A stretch of 64,000 bases of DNA from Maricurvus nonylphenolicus (GTDB lineage Bacteria; Pseudomonadota; Gammaproteobacteria; Pseudomonadales; Cellvibrionaceae), in contig NZ_AP031498.1 of assembly GCF_042854845.1 (NCBI RefSeq), forward strand, positions 4,712,001-4,776,000. The letters run 5' to 3'. A program made the position numbers and the translations under genes. Of this stretch, positions 18,662 through 27,573 are shown in pieces (within the stretch, counting starts at the first letter, position 1; each line of letters begins with the position of its first letter). The notes under the pieces were generated by a model. It was given only the letters and a program-made list of their open reading frames with translations. It did not search any database and was not told the DNA's origin.

Positions 18662-19987
18662 ATGAAATACAACGCCCGCGCGCCCGACAGCTACACTCGC
18701 CACCTGGGCCGTGCCAGCGAGCAGCAGCCGTGTATTGCCCAACAGGATATATACAACGAATTTGGCCTGCTCCTGGTCAAAAAGGGCTCGCGCATCAGCA
18801 CCAAACTGGCGACAAAGATAGGCGAGCACACGCTGGATCAGCCCATTGATGAGGCAATAGCGCTAGAAGACGCGCTGACTCCGCAGGATTTGTTAACGGC
18901 ATTCCAAACACTATCAACCAAACACGCTGATTTGCGTGCCATTACGGAGCAGCGAGAAGCCCAAGGGCTGCTAGACACCCTCTGTCTGGGCCAGCCAATA
19001 CCACGGGTACTACTGCAGAAACTCAGTGTTATGCAATCACAACTGCCGGCGCAGTTTGAAATGTCACTGCTCGGCGCCTGGTTAAGCGCACTCTTGACCC
19101 TGGCGGCTCAGTGGCCGAGCACAGCGATTTATCAGGTATTTAGCGCCGCACTGTTTAGGGATCTGGGTTTGCTTCACCTGGATGAAACACTGGTAACGAA
19201 AGACACGCCTTTGAATGCCGAGGAACAGCGAATCCTGGGCGTACACCCACGTGTGTCGCGAAGCATCCTGCTTGAGGCTGGCGGATTCTCCGAAGAGGTA
19301 TTACACGCTGTAGCTGAACATCACGAACACCCGGCGGGCATAGGTTTCCCGGCCGGTAAAACCAGCAACAATACCAGTCAAATGGGACAACTGCTGGCAC
19401 TGGCCGACCGCCTCTGCCTCATAAGTGCTGAGCAAGGCAGTCTGTCGGCAGCCATCCCCTATCTACGCACCAGTATTAGTATTTATCAGCTACCGATTCT
19501 GCAGGTTGCCTACCGATTGCTCCTGGCCACACAATTTGAAGACAGCCCAACCCAGTGCCAGGCAGGTAATTCGCAGCAACTATCCGATGAAGCCATAGAA
19601 CGGCTGGTATCTATTGGTGCCATCTTTGCCTTCCTGGTCATACTGCAACATCGTCTGCAGGAATTAAGCCTCGATGCCCGCGGTGAATCCTTTGCCCAGC
19701 GCATCGATCAGGCGCTAACGCTTTTACATACCAGCGGACTGGCAAGCATCGACCTGATCAGTTTGCTGGATGAATTAAAGGATGAAGTATCGGCCGAGCT
19801 GCAAGACACCGAACTGCTGGAAAAGGAATTTCTGCACATTGCCAACCATATCTACCGGGTGGGCGCGCGCTGGTGCCTGAAAGACACCCAGCAGTCGAAG
19901 GAAGACAAACAAGTGATCAGCGAAACACTCGCTTCGATTCACGACGTATTAAAACAATGCAGTAGTCACAATATGTTGGCCGATTAG
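18662..19987 (+). CDS. degenerate HD-GYP domain protein
   Basis: Soluble protein of 441 residues. An N-terminal segment (QQDIYNEFGLLLVKKGSRIS) resembles the leader domain often found before HD-GYP phosphodiesterase domains. The HD-GYP part runs from about 140 to 270. The canonical HD pair is replaced by Arg166-Asp167 (FRDLGLLHLDE). His195, the His220-His221-Glu222 triad and the later LADR aspartate remain, and the GYP motif reads GFP (228-230). Loss of the first histidine makes full cyclic-di-GMP hydrolysis doubtful; it may bind the nucleotide instead. It stands alone, divergent from creD. A 13-bp inverted repeat spans its stop. Confidence 0.8.
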   Translation: MKYNARAPDSYTRHLGRASEQQPCIAQQDIYNEFGLLLVKKGSRISTKLATKIGEHTLDQPIDEAIALEDALTPQDLLTAFQTLSTKHADLRAITEQREAQGLLDTLCLGQPIPRVLLQKLSVMQSQLPAQFEMSLLGAWLSALLTLAAQWPSTAIYQVFSAALFRDLGLLHLDETLVTKDTPLNAEEQRILGVHPRVSRSILLEAGGFSEEVLHAVAEHHEHPAGIGFPAGKTSNNTSQMGQLLALADRLCLISAEQGSLSAAIPYLRTSISIYQLPILQVAYRLLLATQFEDSPTQCQAGNSQQLSDEAIERLVSIGAIFAFLVILQHRLQELSLDARGESFAQRIDQALTLLHTSGLASIDLISLLDELKDEVSAELQDTELLEKEFLHIANHIYRVGARWCLKDTQQSKEDKQVISETLASIHDVLKQCSSHNMLAD

Positions 19988-20007
19988 TTATCAACCAACA
20001 TATTGTG
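19967..20007. repeat. 13-bp perfect inverted repeat across the stop codon
   Basis: CACAATATGTTGG (19967-19979) pairs exactly with CCAACATATTGTG (19995-20007) around a 15-base loop containing the stop of the HD-GYP gene. There is no T tract on either strand. It sits between two convergent genes and may act as a bidirectional 3'-end hairpin. Confidence 0.7.
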
Positions 20008-20042
20008 AGGCTATACATAACCGATAAATTTATATTATCCGG

Positions 20043-20489
20043 TCAGAGTATATTGCCAGGAAGCTGATGAAGGTTTCCCGAAAAGTTGAACAACGAGGCG
20101 TATCCCTGTCTATACTGCCATGCCAGTATTAACAGTATGGCCATATGCAGCGATCCCCAAAGAGGTGCACCCTCTTCTATAAACCAGTGAGTTAGGAAAA
20201 TCATAACCACTGCAGGCGCAAGTATCACCAACCCTAGGTGGGCAGTATTGTGATTTAGAATCAAGGCCCCTGACACCGTATAGGTTATCGCCAATGCTCC
20301 CAGTGCAAACCCGGTTTTCTCCAAGGCTGCGATAAAATCGTTTATACCCTGCCCAAAATCAATACTGTTAGCGCTCGGAAGTATTTCCAGCAACGATAAA
20401 ATGACAGCGATACCCACTAGAAAATAGTAAGCACCAAATATCCAACGAAGAATGCTCAATGTCTCATTCACTTTCTTTACCTCTCGCAC
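20043..20489 (-). CDS. DoxX-like membrane protein
   Basis: Integral membrane protein of 148 residues with four predicted helices (RWIFGAYYFLVGIAVILSLL, GFALGALAITYTVSGALIL, LGLVILAPAVVMIFLTHWF, LHMAILLILAWQY). Helix order and the ILRW...GAYYFLVG start suggest the DoxX/DoxX-like family; the THWF segment is also seen there. Its ATG is directly adjacent to the stop of the lipoprotein gene, so translation is probably coupled. As the last gene of the TonB receptor–flavoprotein–lipoprotein operon it may serve membrane redox, but that is only contextual. Confidence 0.72.
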   Translation of the reverse strand: MREVKKVNETLSILRWIFGAYYFLVGIAVILSLLEILPSANSIDFGQGINDFIAALEKTGFALGALAITYTVSGALILNHNTAHLGLVILAPAVVMIFLTHWFIEEGAPLWGSLHMAILLILAWQYRQGYASLFNFSGNLHQLPGNIL

Positions 20490-21089
20490 TTAATAAAAAT
20501 TATGATCCTGATGCTGCTGGACAAAGTTGTTAAGCAGCATTGCAGCCTGATCTATGTTCCCCACCAAGACCAAACCAACGGCTTCCGCCTGCGCTTCCTC
20601 CTGCGCAACGACGTAACCAAAGAATTTCTTATCTCGCGCCGGGGATATCGCTTCAAGCCGCTGCAGTTGCTCGACATATTTTACCGTGACCCGGTGAACC
20701 GTTTTCAACGAAGTCTCTGGCATCAGAGCAGTACCTAACTTCGCCAAGGAAGTACGTGTTCGCGTCCACCAGCGAGGTTTCATATCCAGGTTGTAGGCCT
20801 TGGCGGCAGGGGCAAAGTGGCGCTGGTTGAGCTTTTCCAATGCCAAATAGGCTTTAGCAAAAGGCAATGCTTGATCACCTTCTCCCTTCTCCACCGCTGC
20901 CTCCATCAAATTTAAGGCAAAAGCGCGATTCTGGAGTTCGTAATCGAACAAATCGAGGAATTCCTGACTAACGTCTGCATTAGCTACTGCTACATTCATA
21001 TCATCTGAACCGTTAAGGGTGTTGGCTTGACAGGCAGCCAAGCCAATAGCTGCCATAAAGAGAAAATAAAGTTTTACAAGTTTATTCAT
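20490..21089 (-). CDS. putative lipoprotein
   Basis: Protein of 199 residues with a lipoprotein signal (KLVKLYFLFMAAIGLAAC, lipobox LAAC, modified Cys20). The mature part is helical and rich in charged residues, with a central KPRWWTRTRTSLAKLGTALMPE. No family is recognised with certainty; the helical pattern with ...AYLALEKLNQRHFAPAA... loosely recalls ferritin-like bundles. It lies between a Tat-exported flavoprotein gene and a DoxX-like gene on the same strand, so an envelope partner of the flavoprotein is a reasonable guess. Confidence 0.75.
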   Translation of the reverse strand: MNKLVKLYFLFMAAIGLAACQANTLNGSDDMNVAVANADVSQEFLDLFDYELQNRAFALNLMEAAVEKGEGDQALPFAKAYLALEKLNQRHFAPAAKAYNLDMKPRWWTRTRTSLAKLGTALMPETSLKTVHRVTVKYVEQLQRLEAISPARDKKFFGYVVAQEEAQAEAVGLVLVGNIDQAAMLLNNFVQQHQDHNFY

Positions 21090-21130
21090 GGTGGTATCTC
21101 CAAAATGGATTGACCTCTGCTTTTAGCGAG

Positions 21131-23086
21131 TTATTTCAGAAGTTGTTCTTTGACCGAACGCCAGGCGGCATCGATAGCACCGTTTACGTAGGCGTAGGCC
21201 TCTGAGTCCGAGTTAGCTATGGTGACATTGCCGAAGGGTTTACGACCCAGCTCATGGGGTGCCTCACCGGGCGGCCATTCAGGATCGAATAAATCCATAT
21301 AATGGTAGGCGTACCCATGTGACCAGCGGTTAACGGTAATCGCCTCAAGATCTCGTTCAGCATCAAAGCCGTATGGCCCAAACATGGTATTGAGTTGCTG
21401 TTTGACCTTGGCTTCGTATTCCGAAAAGGGTGTGCTATACAGTTCATAGCGCCCAAGACGAAAGAGATCTCTGGCAGTTTGTTGTGGATTAGTGGGATCG
21501 CGTTGTGGCGGTGGGGTTTTGCTCATAAACAATACCGCAGGTTCACCATCAACCACATTCGCGCTATAGTCTCCAAGGTTGATCAACGGCGCTGTGGCAA
21601 TCCAGTCGTAGTGACTGTTGGGGCAGATAAACATTTTTGCTCCAGCCCTGTTGAGTACACCACCATCTCTCAACACGACATTGATATATACCAGTGGGCA
21701 TTTCACACCGTACTTTAGGTGTTCTTTTTGTTCCTCTGGCAAATCTGGACATAGATGGGGAATAATGCCGTTGTAACAGGCCAGAATGCAGTGTTTGGCC
21801 TTTACTCGAATATTTCTTTGTGGTGTTTCGTATCCTTGACTGCTGGTCTTATCAACATAAGATATGGCTACTTGACCATCAGACAGGTTCTCCACATTGA
21901 CGGCAGTACTATTAAGCCTGAGTTTGACCAGGTTGTCGGGGTGATCTAATTTGCAGTAGTCAAATTTTGCGGTGGCAATATCAAACATGCTATTTCCGGT
22001 TGCAACGCCGGGAATCAATTTTCTAACCAATAGTCTGGCTATACTGGCATTGCCATCGGGGAAGTACTTGGCCTCATAAAAGTCTGTAGGATCGATTGCC
22101 AAGTCTGTACCTAAATGCCCCAGTGGCCCTAAAGACCTCAACCCCGGAGCCCCACTCATGATGGCCTCCAGCACTGATAAGCAGTCGCCCCCCACAGAAT
22201 CGTTAGCGCGCAAAAACGTATCAAATAATGACAGAGCTTTATTAGTTAAGCCGACTCTATCTTTCAGAAAGTCGTTATATGCAGTCGTTTTGATGTACTC
22301 AAATTTATCAAATATCGACAAGTCCTCGAGATAATCTTTTTCCCCACCGTAAAAGCTCACCAAACGATTCTTTTCATCTGCGGGTAGATCAAGCTGATTG
22401 ACCAGAGTCTTGTAATCCCCAAAACCATGCCATGCCGCAAACCAATCACCGGTTACGGTTTTAGCGCTACGATCTGTTTCCAGAAACATACCGAAAGGCG
22501 TATTCATTTTGGCCAGGGCAAACTCCGGATCCATGGCCTGCGTAAGCTTCTCGAAATCAATCCCCAGCTCTTCGAGCAATTCACGGGAAACGGGGCTGTA
22601 GCTATCGGGATGCTCGATATTTTGGCTACCACCAAAACCCATAAGCATTTTGCCCTGAGAGTTAAATTCATTGCGCTTGGCGTGACCACCAAAATCATCG
22701 TGATTATCCAGCAACAGTATTTTTTGATTACCACCGTTTTGTTTTTGATAAAAATAGGCCGCCGCCAGGCCACTAATACCCGCCCCTACAACCACCAAGT
22801 CATATTCTTCGCCGCTGTCGTCAAACTGCCGGGGGCGCTTACCCCGCCACGCCAATTCGTGAGCGACTTCAAACGACCCCTTGTGACTGCCACGCATTCC
22901 ATCCTTCAAAGGCGGATAGTAACCTTCCGACAGGTTTTGCTGGCTCCCCTTTACACTTTCATTGTGTGCATTGCCGCTGACCTTAGACATTGTGTCTGCC
23001 AGCAATGTCTTCGGGGCCATCGCGGCTCCGGCTAACGAATACGCCATGCCATTAAGCAAATCGCGCCGGGTTATCTTCTTACTCAT
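21131..23086 (-). CDS. Tat-exported FAD-dependent oxidoreductase, spermidine-dehydrogenase-like
   Basis: Flavoprotein of 651 residues. The N-terminus ITRRDLLNGMAYSLAGAAMA is a twin-arginine signal. The FAD-binding motif DLVVVGAGISGLAAAYF is near residue 100, followed by GGHAKRNEF. A C-terminal segment GKPFGNVTIANSDSEAYAYVNGAIDAA completes the flavin fold. Order and export signal match the SpdH-type spermidine dehydrogenases of pseudomonads, which oxidise polyamines in the periplasm, but other amine substrates are possible. The gene follows the TonB receptor gene by 54 bases. Uptake of a substrate across the outer membrane followed by periplasmic oxidation is a coherent reading. Confidence 0.85.
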   Translation of the reverse strand: MSKKITRRDLLNGMAYSLAGAAMAPKTLLADTMSKVSGNAHNESVKGSQQNLSEGYYPPLKDGMRGSHKGSFEVAHELAWRGKRPRQFDDSGEEYDLVVVGAGISGLAAAYFYQKQNGGNQKILLLDNHDDFGGHAKRNEFNSQGKMLMGFGGSQNIEHPDSYSPVSRELLEELGIDFEKLTQAMDPEFALAKMNTPFGMFLETDRSAKTVTGDWFAAWHGFGDYKTLVNQLDLPADEKNRLVSFYGGEKDYLEDLSIFDKFEYIKTTAYNDFLKDRVGLTNKALSLFDTFLRANDSVGGDCLSVLEAIMSGAPGLRSLGPLGHLGTDLAIDPTDFYEAKYFPDGNASIARLLVRKLIPGVATGNSMFDIATAKFDYCKLDHPDNLVKLRLNSTAVNVENLSDGQVAISYVDKTSSQGYETPQRNIRVKAKHCILACYNGIIPHLCPDLPEEQKEHLKYGVKCPLVYINVVLRDGGVLNRAGAKMFICPNSHYDWIATAPLINLGDYSANVVDGEPAVLFMSKTPPPQRDPTNPQQTARDLFRLGRYELYSTPFSEYEAKVKQQLNTMFGPYGFDAERDLEAITVNRWSHGYAYHYMDLFDPEWPPGEAPHELGRKPFGNVTIANSDSEAYAYVNGAIDAAWRSVKEQLLK

Positions 23087-23140
23087 GCTGAGGTACCTAT
23101 TGAAAAACCAGGCGCAGAGTTAACCCCTGCGCCTCGAGAA

Positions 23141-25516
23141 CTACATCCAGTTGTAACTGAAGTTAACGCCGTAGGTATTGCCTGCTCCTGCTGGGCGGTT
23201 AATCGTATCAGTACCAAAAGTACTGCTGTGGTAGTAATGCTTGTCTTCCAAATTCCTACCCCAAAGCGCTACCTCCCAGCTACCGTCTTCAGCAGCCAGA
23301 GCCAGGCGAGCATTAACGAGCCAGTAGTCGTCTACATACCATTCATCCACATTTCCCAAAGTACCTTCCAAATGGTTGTAGTAACTGTCGGTATAACTAA
23401 AATCTGTGACTGCGCGAATTAACAATCCATCGGCAACGGGAAATTCATAACCAATAAGACCGTTGTATTGCCATTGAGCCGTGTTAGGTAATTCCGCACC
23501 CTTGGCATTGGTAAAACTGGTGAATACCGGGCTCAGGGATTCATATTCTTTAACAACAGTGTCCAGGTAAGCCACGCCCAGTTTTATATCCAGGCCCGCC
23601 ATTGGGCGCCATTGCATTTCCAGTTCTGCACCTTCAATTTCGGAGCGGGGAACATTGACCGTCGTCGCCAGGGGACCAAGTAGTGTGTTAACAGATCCAA
23701 TAACCTGTTTATCGCGGTAGTCATAATGGAACAGGGCTGCGTTCAACTGCATGGTGCTGTCTAGCAACGTCGCTTTAACACCCAGCTCCAACGCTGTGGT
23801 TTCTTCTTCCTGGTAGGGAGTAAGCTGTGCGACATCGTTGGCCAGCGCGCCGTTGTAACCGCCGGATTTAAATCCAGTACCTACGGTGGTGTAAATCAGA
23901 ATATCCTCCGTGGCTGCATACTCGAGGGTAATCTTGCCGGAAACATTCTCTGTCACCATTTCATCTTCAAAGGGCGCGTTAGTCACTTCCAGATAACCCG
24001 TGCCCAGATTCACAGTGCCATTGGCACCATCAATCGTTGAACAGTCACCCTGCGCAAAGGGCACATTGCCAACTTTACGTATGCCCTGAAACTCATACAG
24101 CCCGGCAACGCCGCCATCGACGTCGTAGGTGCAACCTTTCCAATTCCGCTCTTCATAGGTGTAGCGAGCACCTAGAGATAATCGCCACTGCTCGTTCAAA
24201 TCAAAATCTGCGTGTCCGAATAAAGCGCGAGTATCGGTCTCCTGTTGGTAGCGACTTTCAACCTCGCCAAACGCGCCCAAACTGGCCCCGGAATCGCTAA
24301 GCCAGGCGTGATAGATTTCATCTACTTCATCGTGGGAAAAGTAAACACCAGCGATCCAGCTAAAGCCTTCGCCATCGGCACTCAGTCGCAACTCCTGGCT
24401 ATAACTGTCTATCTCGGTGATATTGCGAATATTGAAGTCTTCCAGGCTGGTGCCGTCCCAGTCACTGGTATCATCACGTTCAAAACGATCGTAAGCACTG
24501 ATGGAGGTCAGGCTCAAATTACCGTTAATATCCCAATCCACAGTAATTGAACCACCGATGCTATCCTGGTCTTTTTCCGGTTTGAGGTCCCAGGCCGCAT
24601 CGCGAGGACTACCGGGATCGAGTTCTGCAGGATTAACCGGCGTCAGCGTTCCCCCGGATACATTGGTCACCTTATAGGCCTGCTGAGCCCATTGATCGGA
24701 ATCGTCCTTGGCGGCGTGAAGATCAAACAACACACTGATGCTGTCACTGGCATTCCAGTTCAGGAGCGCACGCGCAGCGGTTTTATTCTGCTTGCCCAGT
24801 TTTTCTCCCGTTACTATATGCTGTTGGATGCCTTCATCTTGTTCAGTACGAGTGAATGCCAGGCGGCCTTGCAAAGTGTCACTCAGGGCGCCAGTAACGT
24901 AACCATCCAGTTTGGTGTAATCGTATCGACCGTAGTCAAGGCTAATGCCTGCACCAAAGTCCTCGCTGGGCTTATTGGGAATAAAGTTGATGGCACCGCC
25001 GGTGCTGTTGCGACCGTAGAGATCCCCCTGGGGCCCCTTAAGCACCTCAATGCGCTCCATATCGAACATTTGGCCACTGGTCATGACCGGGTAAGGCAGC
25101 GCTACCTGATTAACATAAACACCGACAGTGGAGTTGGAGGCTGCACTGTAGTCATCAAATCCCATACCACGAAGCGTGTATACTGGTATCCCGTTAGGAG
25201 CGGCTTCCGTCAATGTCAAACCGGGGGTATGCTGGGCCATATCGGTGGCATTTGTGATGCCCAACTCTTTCATCTGCTCACCACTAAAAGCATTAACCGT
25301 TATGCCGACGTCGTTGATGTTCTCAGTGCGCTTTTGAGCCGTAACGATAACCTCTTCAATCGCCCACTCAGATTCAGCATTAACAGAGGCAGGAATGATC
25401 ATTGCCGCAGTTGTAACGGCCGCCGCAATTTTGGTCAGCGCCGAGATCTCAGCGGCCAGTTTATTGGGGCGTCTAGTGATACCTCGATTGCCACATGGCT
25501 TCTTATTATAATTCAT
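23141..25516 (-). CDS. TonB-dependent outer membrane receptor
   Basis: Receptor of 791 residues. A signal peptide (IAAAVTTAAMIIPASVNA) precedes a TonB-box-like EEVIVTAQKR, a plug domain (VLKGPQGDLYGRNSTGGAINFIPNKP) and a beta-barrel ending in YGVNFSYNWM. The last residue is Met after Trp rather than the usual Phe. The plug style is that of the large CirA/FecA-like receptors used by marine bacteria for organic nutrients as well as iron. It is the first gene of the operon with the flavoprotein, lipoprotein and DoxX-like genes. Its promoter region carries the TGGCCA-repeat element at 25637-25678. Confidence 0.93.
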   Translation of the reverse strand: MNYNKKPCGNRGITRRPNKLAAEISALTKIAAAVTTAAMIIPASVNAESEWAIEEVIVTAQKRTENINDVGITVNAFSGEQMKELGITNATDMAQHTPGLTLTEAAPNGIPVYTLRGMGFDDYSAASNSTVGVYVNQVALPYPVMTSGQMFDMERIEVLKGPQGDLYGRNSTGGAINFIPNKPSEDFGAGISLDYGRYDYTKLDGYVTGALSDTLQGRLAFTRTEQDEGIQQHIVTGEKLGKQNKTAARALLNWNASDSISVLFDLHAAKDDSDQWAQQAYKVTNVSGGTLTPVNPAELDPGSPRDAAWDLKPEKDQDSIGGSITVDWDINGNLSLTSISAYDRFERDDTSDWDGTSLEDFNIRNITEIDSYSQELRLSADGEGFSWIAGVYFSHDEVDEIYHAWLSDSGASLGAFGEVESRYQQETDTRALFGHADFDLNEQWRLSLGARYTYEERNWKGCTYDVDGGVAGLYEFQGIRKVGNVPFAQGDCSTIDGANGTVNLGTGYLEVTNAPFEDEMVTENVSGKITLEYAATEDILIYTTVGTGFKSGGYNGALANDVAQLTPYQEEETTALELGVKATLLDSTMQLNAALFHYDYRDKQVIGSVNTLLGPLATTVNVPRSEIEGAELEMQWRPMAGLDIKLGVAYLDTVVKEYESLSPVFTSFTNAKGAELPNTAQWQYNGLIGYEFPVADGLLIRAVTDFSYTDSYYNHLEGTLGNVDEWYVDDYWLVNARLALAAEDGSWEVALWGRNLEDKHYYHSSTFGTDTINRPAGAGNTYGVNFSYNWM

Positions 25517-25610
25517 GACTCTTCTCTCTCAGTTCGTAATAACTAAAGTGTTGACGCCTGTTATCCTGCAGTTTGCTTCTCTGCTTACTATCGTTTTGCG
25601 TCAACACTAG

Positions 25611-25678
25611 GTTATCGTGAGTAGCAAGCCTGAACTATGAGACAGCTGGCCAGTTTGTGGCCGCGCTGGCCAATAAAC
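25611..25678 (-). promoter_or_regulatory. TGGCC-repeat operator (copy 1) and predicted promoter for the TonB operon
   Basis: Three TGGCC half-sites (25647, 25658, 25667) spaced about one helical turn lie inside a block that recurs almost unchanged at 27318-27359. On the minus strand, 28 bases after the last TGGCCAGC, comes GATAAC (25611-25616) as a -10 box; the other copy has TATAAC at exactly the same distance. There is no good -35, which fits activator dependence. The AraC protein encoded at 25756 is the likely binder. Confidence 0.65.
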
Positions 25679-25755
25679 ACTTTTCTATTGGTCTCGCCCA
25701 TGCCAGACTATAGGCTTTCGCATAACGTCAATTAACTGATAGACCAACTGTTAAT

Positions 25756-26796
25756 ATGCTTGCCGGTTTTGGGATTGTTACCGCCCCTCATTCGATTCCC
25801 GCCATTGAGATTTATCATGCGCAACAAGTTGCGTTGGAACATGGCGAGGACCTTACCCCCTATGCCAAGGAGGCCGATGTCCCCTTGTCCGCGCTGTCGG
25901 GCAATGCAATTGAAGTTCCCGCTAAAGCGGTCGAGCGGATGTTTAAGAATGCACTTAAGCATATAAAGATTGCGGCCTTTGGCTTTAAAACCGGCAGTCG
26001 AATTTCCATTGCCGACCACGGCATACTGGGCTACGCCTACCTAAGCTGTAAAACCGCACGCGAATCTCTGGAAACCTATTTGCGCTTCCAACAACTCGTG
26101 GGTAATGACGGCAGTGCTCAAGAAACCATGAGCATTCAGGGCGACACAATGATTATTACGTCCTCGGTAGACCACTACACAGACCCTCTTTTACATCAGT
26201 TCTATACCGAACATATCTTGGGAGAATGGAGGTCCATCATTGCATCCAATGTTGGCGATGACGTTAGCTTTACCCATGTCCGCCTGGCCTGTTCAAGACC
26301 CAGCTATATTGATGAGATCGAAAAAAGCGTGGGCTGCTCAATTGAATGTGACAGCCCTCAGAACGAGTATCTTTTACCCGCCTCCGTATTGGACTTGCCT
26401 TTAAAGTTTTCAGATGCAGAGGTGGCAGCGTTAAGCCGTCAGCAATGTGAAACCGCGCTTAATTCGCTGAGAAATAAAGGTGGCATGTCGGAAAGAGTGT
26501 GCCGTTACCTGGTAGAAAATCCAGGCAAAACATTAACCCCTGAGGCGGTTGCTCAAGGTTTGCAAACCAGCTATCGATCACTGAGACGCCGATTACAGGA
26601 AGAAGGCACAACGTTTAGAGAACTCTACACGCGGGTAAGAATGCAGTTAGCAGCCGATTACTTACTCGATTCTGCCTTAAGCGTAGAACAAATCGCTGAA
26701 GTGATCGGTTATGCCGATCGATCCAGCTTTCAATCAAGCTTTAAAAAGTGGTCGGGATTTACCCCGACCCAATATAGGCAGCAGCATCAAGGCTGA
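25756..26796 (+). CDS. AraC family transcriptional regulator (Arabinose_bd type)
   Basis: Regulator of 346 residues. The N-terminal ~190 residues form the ligand-sensing domain typical of the OruR/ArgR-like AraC branch (ISIADHGILGYAYLSCKTARE). The C-terminal double helix-turn-helix has SYRSLRRRLQEEGTTFRELYTRVR and VEQIAEVIGYADRSSFQSSFKKWSGFTPTQYR. It is divergent from the TonB receptor operon over 239 bases containing the TGGCC-repeat operator. A second copy of that operator lies upstream of the membrane protein gene at 26824-27246. Both are therefore likely targets. Confidence 0.92.
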   Translation: MLAGFGIVTAPHSIPAIEIYHAQQVALEHGEDLTPYAKEADVPLSALSGNAIEVPAKAVERMFKNALKHIKIAAFGFKTGSRISIADHGILGYAYLSCKTARESLETYLRFQQLVGNDGSAQETMSIQGDTMIITSSVDHYTDPLLHQFYTEHILGEWRSIIASNVGDDVSFTHVRLACSRPSYIDEIEKSVGCSIECDSPQNEYLLPASVLDLPLKFSDAEVAALSRQQCETALNSLRNKGGMSERVCRYLVENPGKTLTPEAVAQGLQTSYRSLRRRLQEEGTTFRELYTRVRMQLAADYLLDSALSVEQIAEVIGYADRSSFQSSFKKWSGFTPTQYRQQHQG

Positions 26797-26823
26797 TAAT
26801 TCAATAAAATCTGCTGACGTTCG

Positions 26824-27246
26824 TTAAGCTGCCTTCCCAACTGCATCAACACCAGAGCAATTCGATGCAGTAAAGAAATGACCTATAGCCCAGTAAAGAA
26901 ATATCGATTGCGTAACCATTAATGTCAGCAGCATAGGCGTGAACGTGGGATCGTTTGCCTCCATGGACATATAGTGACTAATCACCGCATCACAGACGAT
27001 AAGCCCCAGATAAAACCAAGATGTACCCAAGAATAGATTCCGGCGGCCTTGCAAAATAGCTAAAGCCAGGACCAACCAGGTACCCGTCATCATATAATCC
27101 ACATAACTGATGGAAGCATAAACCCGCTGCGTCATACCCTCCAGCATCGCTTGTTCAACAGTTACATTGGCAACTTCAATACCAACAAGGGTGAATACAA
27201 TGGCATTGGCAATACAAAAGCCATAGGCAAAAACTAGCTTAAACAT
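26824..27246 (-). CDS. four-helix membrane protein of unknown function
   Basis: Small integral membrane protein of 140 residues. Predicted helices are VFAYGFCIANAIVFTLVGI, YMMTGTWLVLALAIL, LFLGTSWFYLGLIVCDAVI and MLLTLMVTQSIFLYWAIGHFF. I do not recognise a family. GAGC 5 bases before the ATG serves as a ribosome site. The gene is convergent with AraC but carries upstream the second copy of the AraC-linked TGGCC operator and a matching -10 box. It is therefore probably a member of the same regulon as the TonB receptor operon. Confidence 0.75.
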   Translation of the reverse strand: MFKLVFAYGFCIANAIVFTLVGIEVANVTVEQAMLEGMTQRVYASISYVDYMMTGTWLVLALAILQGRRNLFLGTSWFYLGLIVCDAVISHYMSMEANDPTFTPMLLTLMVTQSIFLYWAIGHFFTASNCSGVDAVGKAA

Positions 27247-27291
27247 GGTAGCTCACTTTTGTGTTTAGTTAAGAGTAAATACAGGACTCAG

Positions 27292-27359
27292 GTTATAGCG
27301 TAAACCGACGCCAAACCATGAGATGGCTGGCCAAATTGCGGCCGCTTTGGCCAATAAAC
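27292..27359 (-). promoter_or_regulatory. TGGCC-repeat operator (copy 2) and predicted promoter
   Basis: The block at 27318-27359 repeats the 25637-25678 element with the same half-site spacing (TGGCCA at 27328 and 27348, CGGCC between). TATAAC (27292-27297, minus strand) sits 28 bases downstream, as in copy 1. It would drive the membrane protein gene at 26824-27246. The untranslated leader would be about 40 bases. Confidence 0.65.
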
Positions 27360-27360
27360 C

Positions 27361-27399
27361 CAACAAATAAAGCCAACAAATAAAGCCAACAAATAAAGC
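27361..27399. repeat. three perfect 13-bp tandem repeats
   Basis: CAACAAATAAAGC is repeated three times without change, directly next to the TGGCC operator copy 2. The rest of the 327-base gap before oxyR (27247-27573) shows no further gene. Such a tract can vary in copy number by slippage. Confidence 0.85.
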
Positions 27400-27573
27400 C
27401 AATAGCCTTTGATTATCAATCCATACAATAAGAGCCTAAACGGAAGGGAAAATGGATTTGGCTATCAGCTCCATAAAATAAAATGAATTAAATCGATACT
27501 GATCTTCAATTTATTAGAACTACACTTGAGGTAGGATAACTCCTGCCCAAGACACCGCCCGACGGATAGCCCT

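Noticed and set aside
22427..23035. 202-codon + strand frame opposite the flavoprotein
   Set aside because: Antisense shadow of a gene with clear Tat and FAD motifs; low-complexity translation and no ribosome site.
24692..25546. 284-codon + strand frame opposite the TonB receptor
   Set aside because: It is antisense to a receptor with full plug and signal-peptide motifs, has no recognisable domain, and is explained by codon bias of the real gene.
27361..27399. CRISPR array
   Set aside because: The 13-bp units are contiguous without spacers and no cas genes are present.
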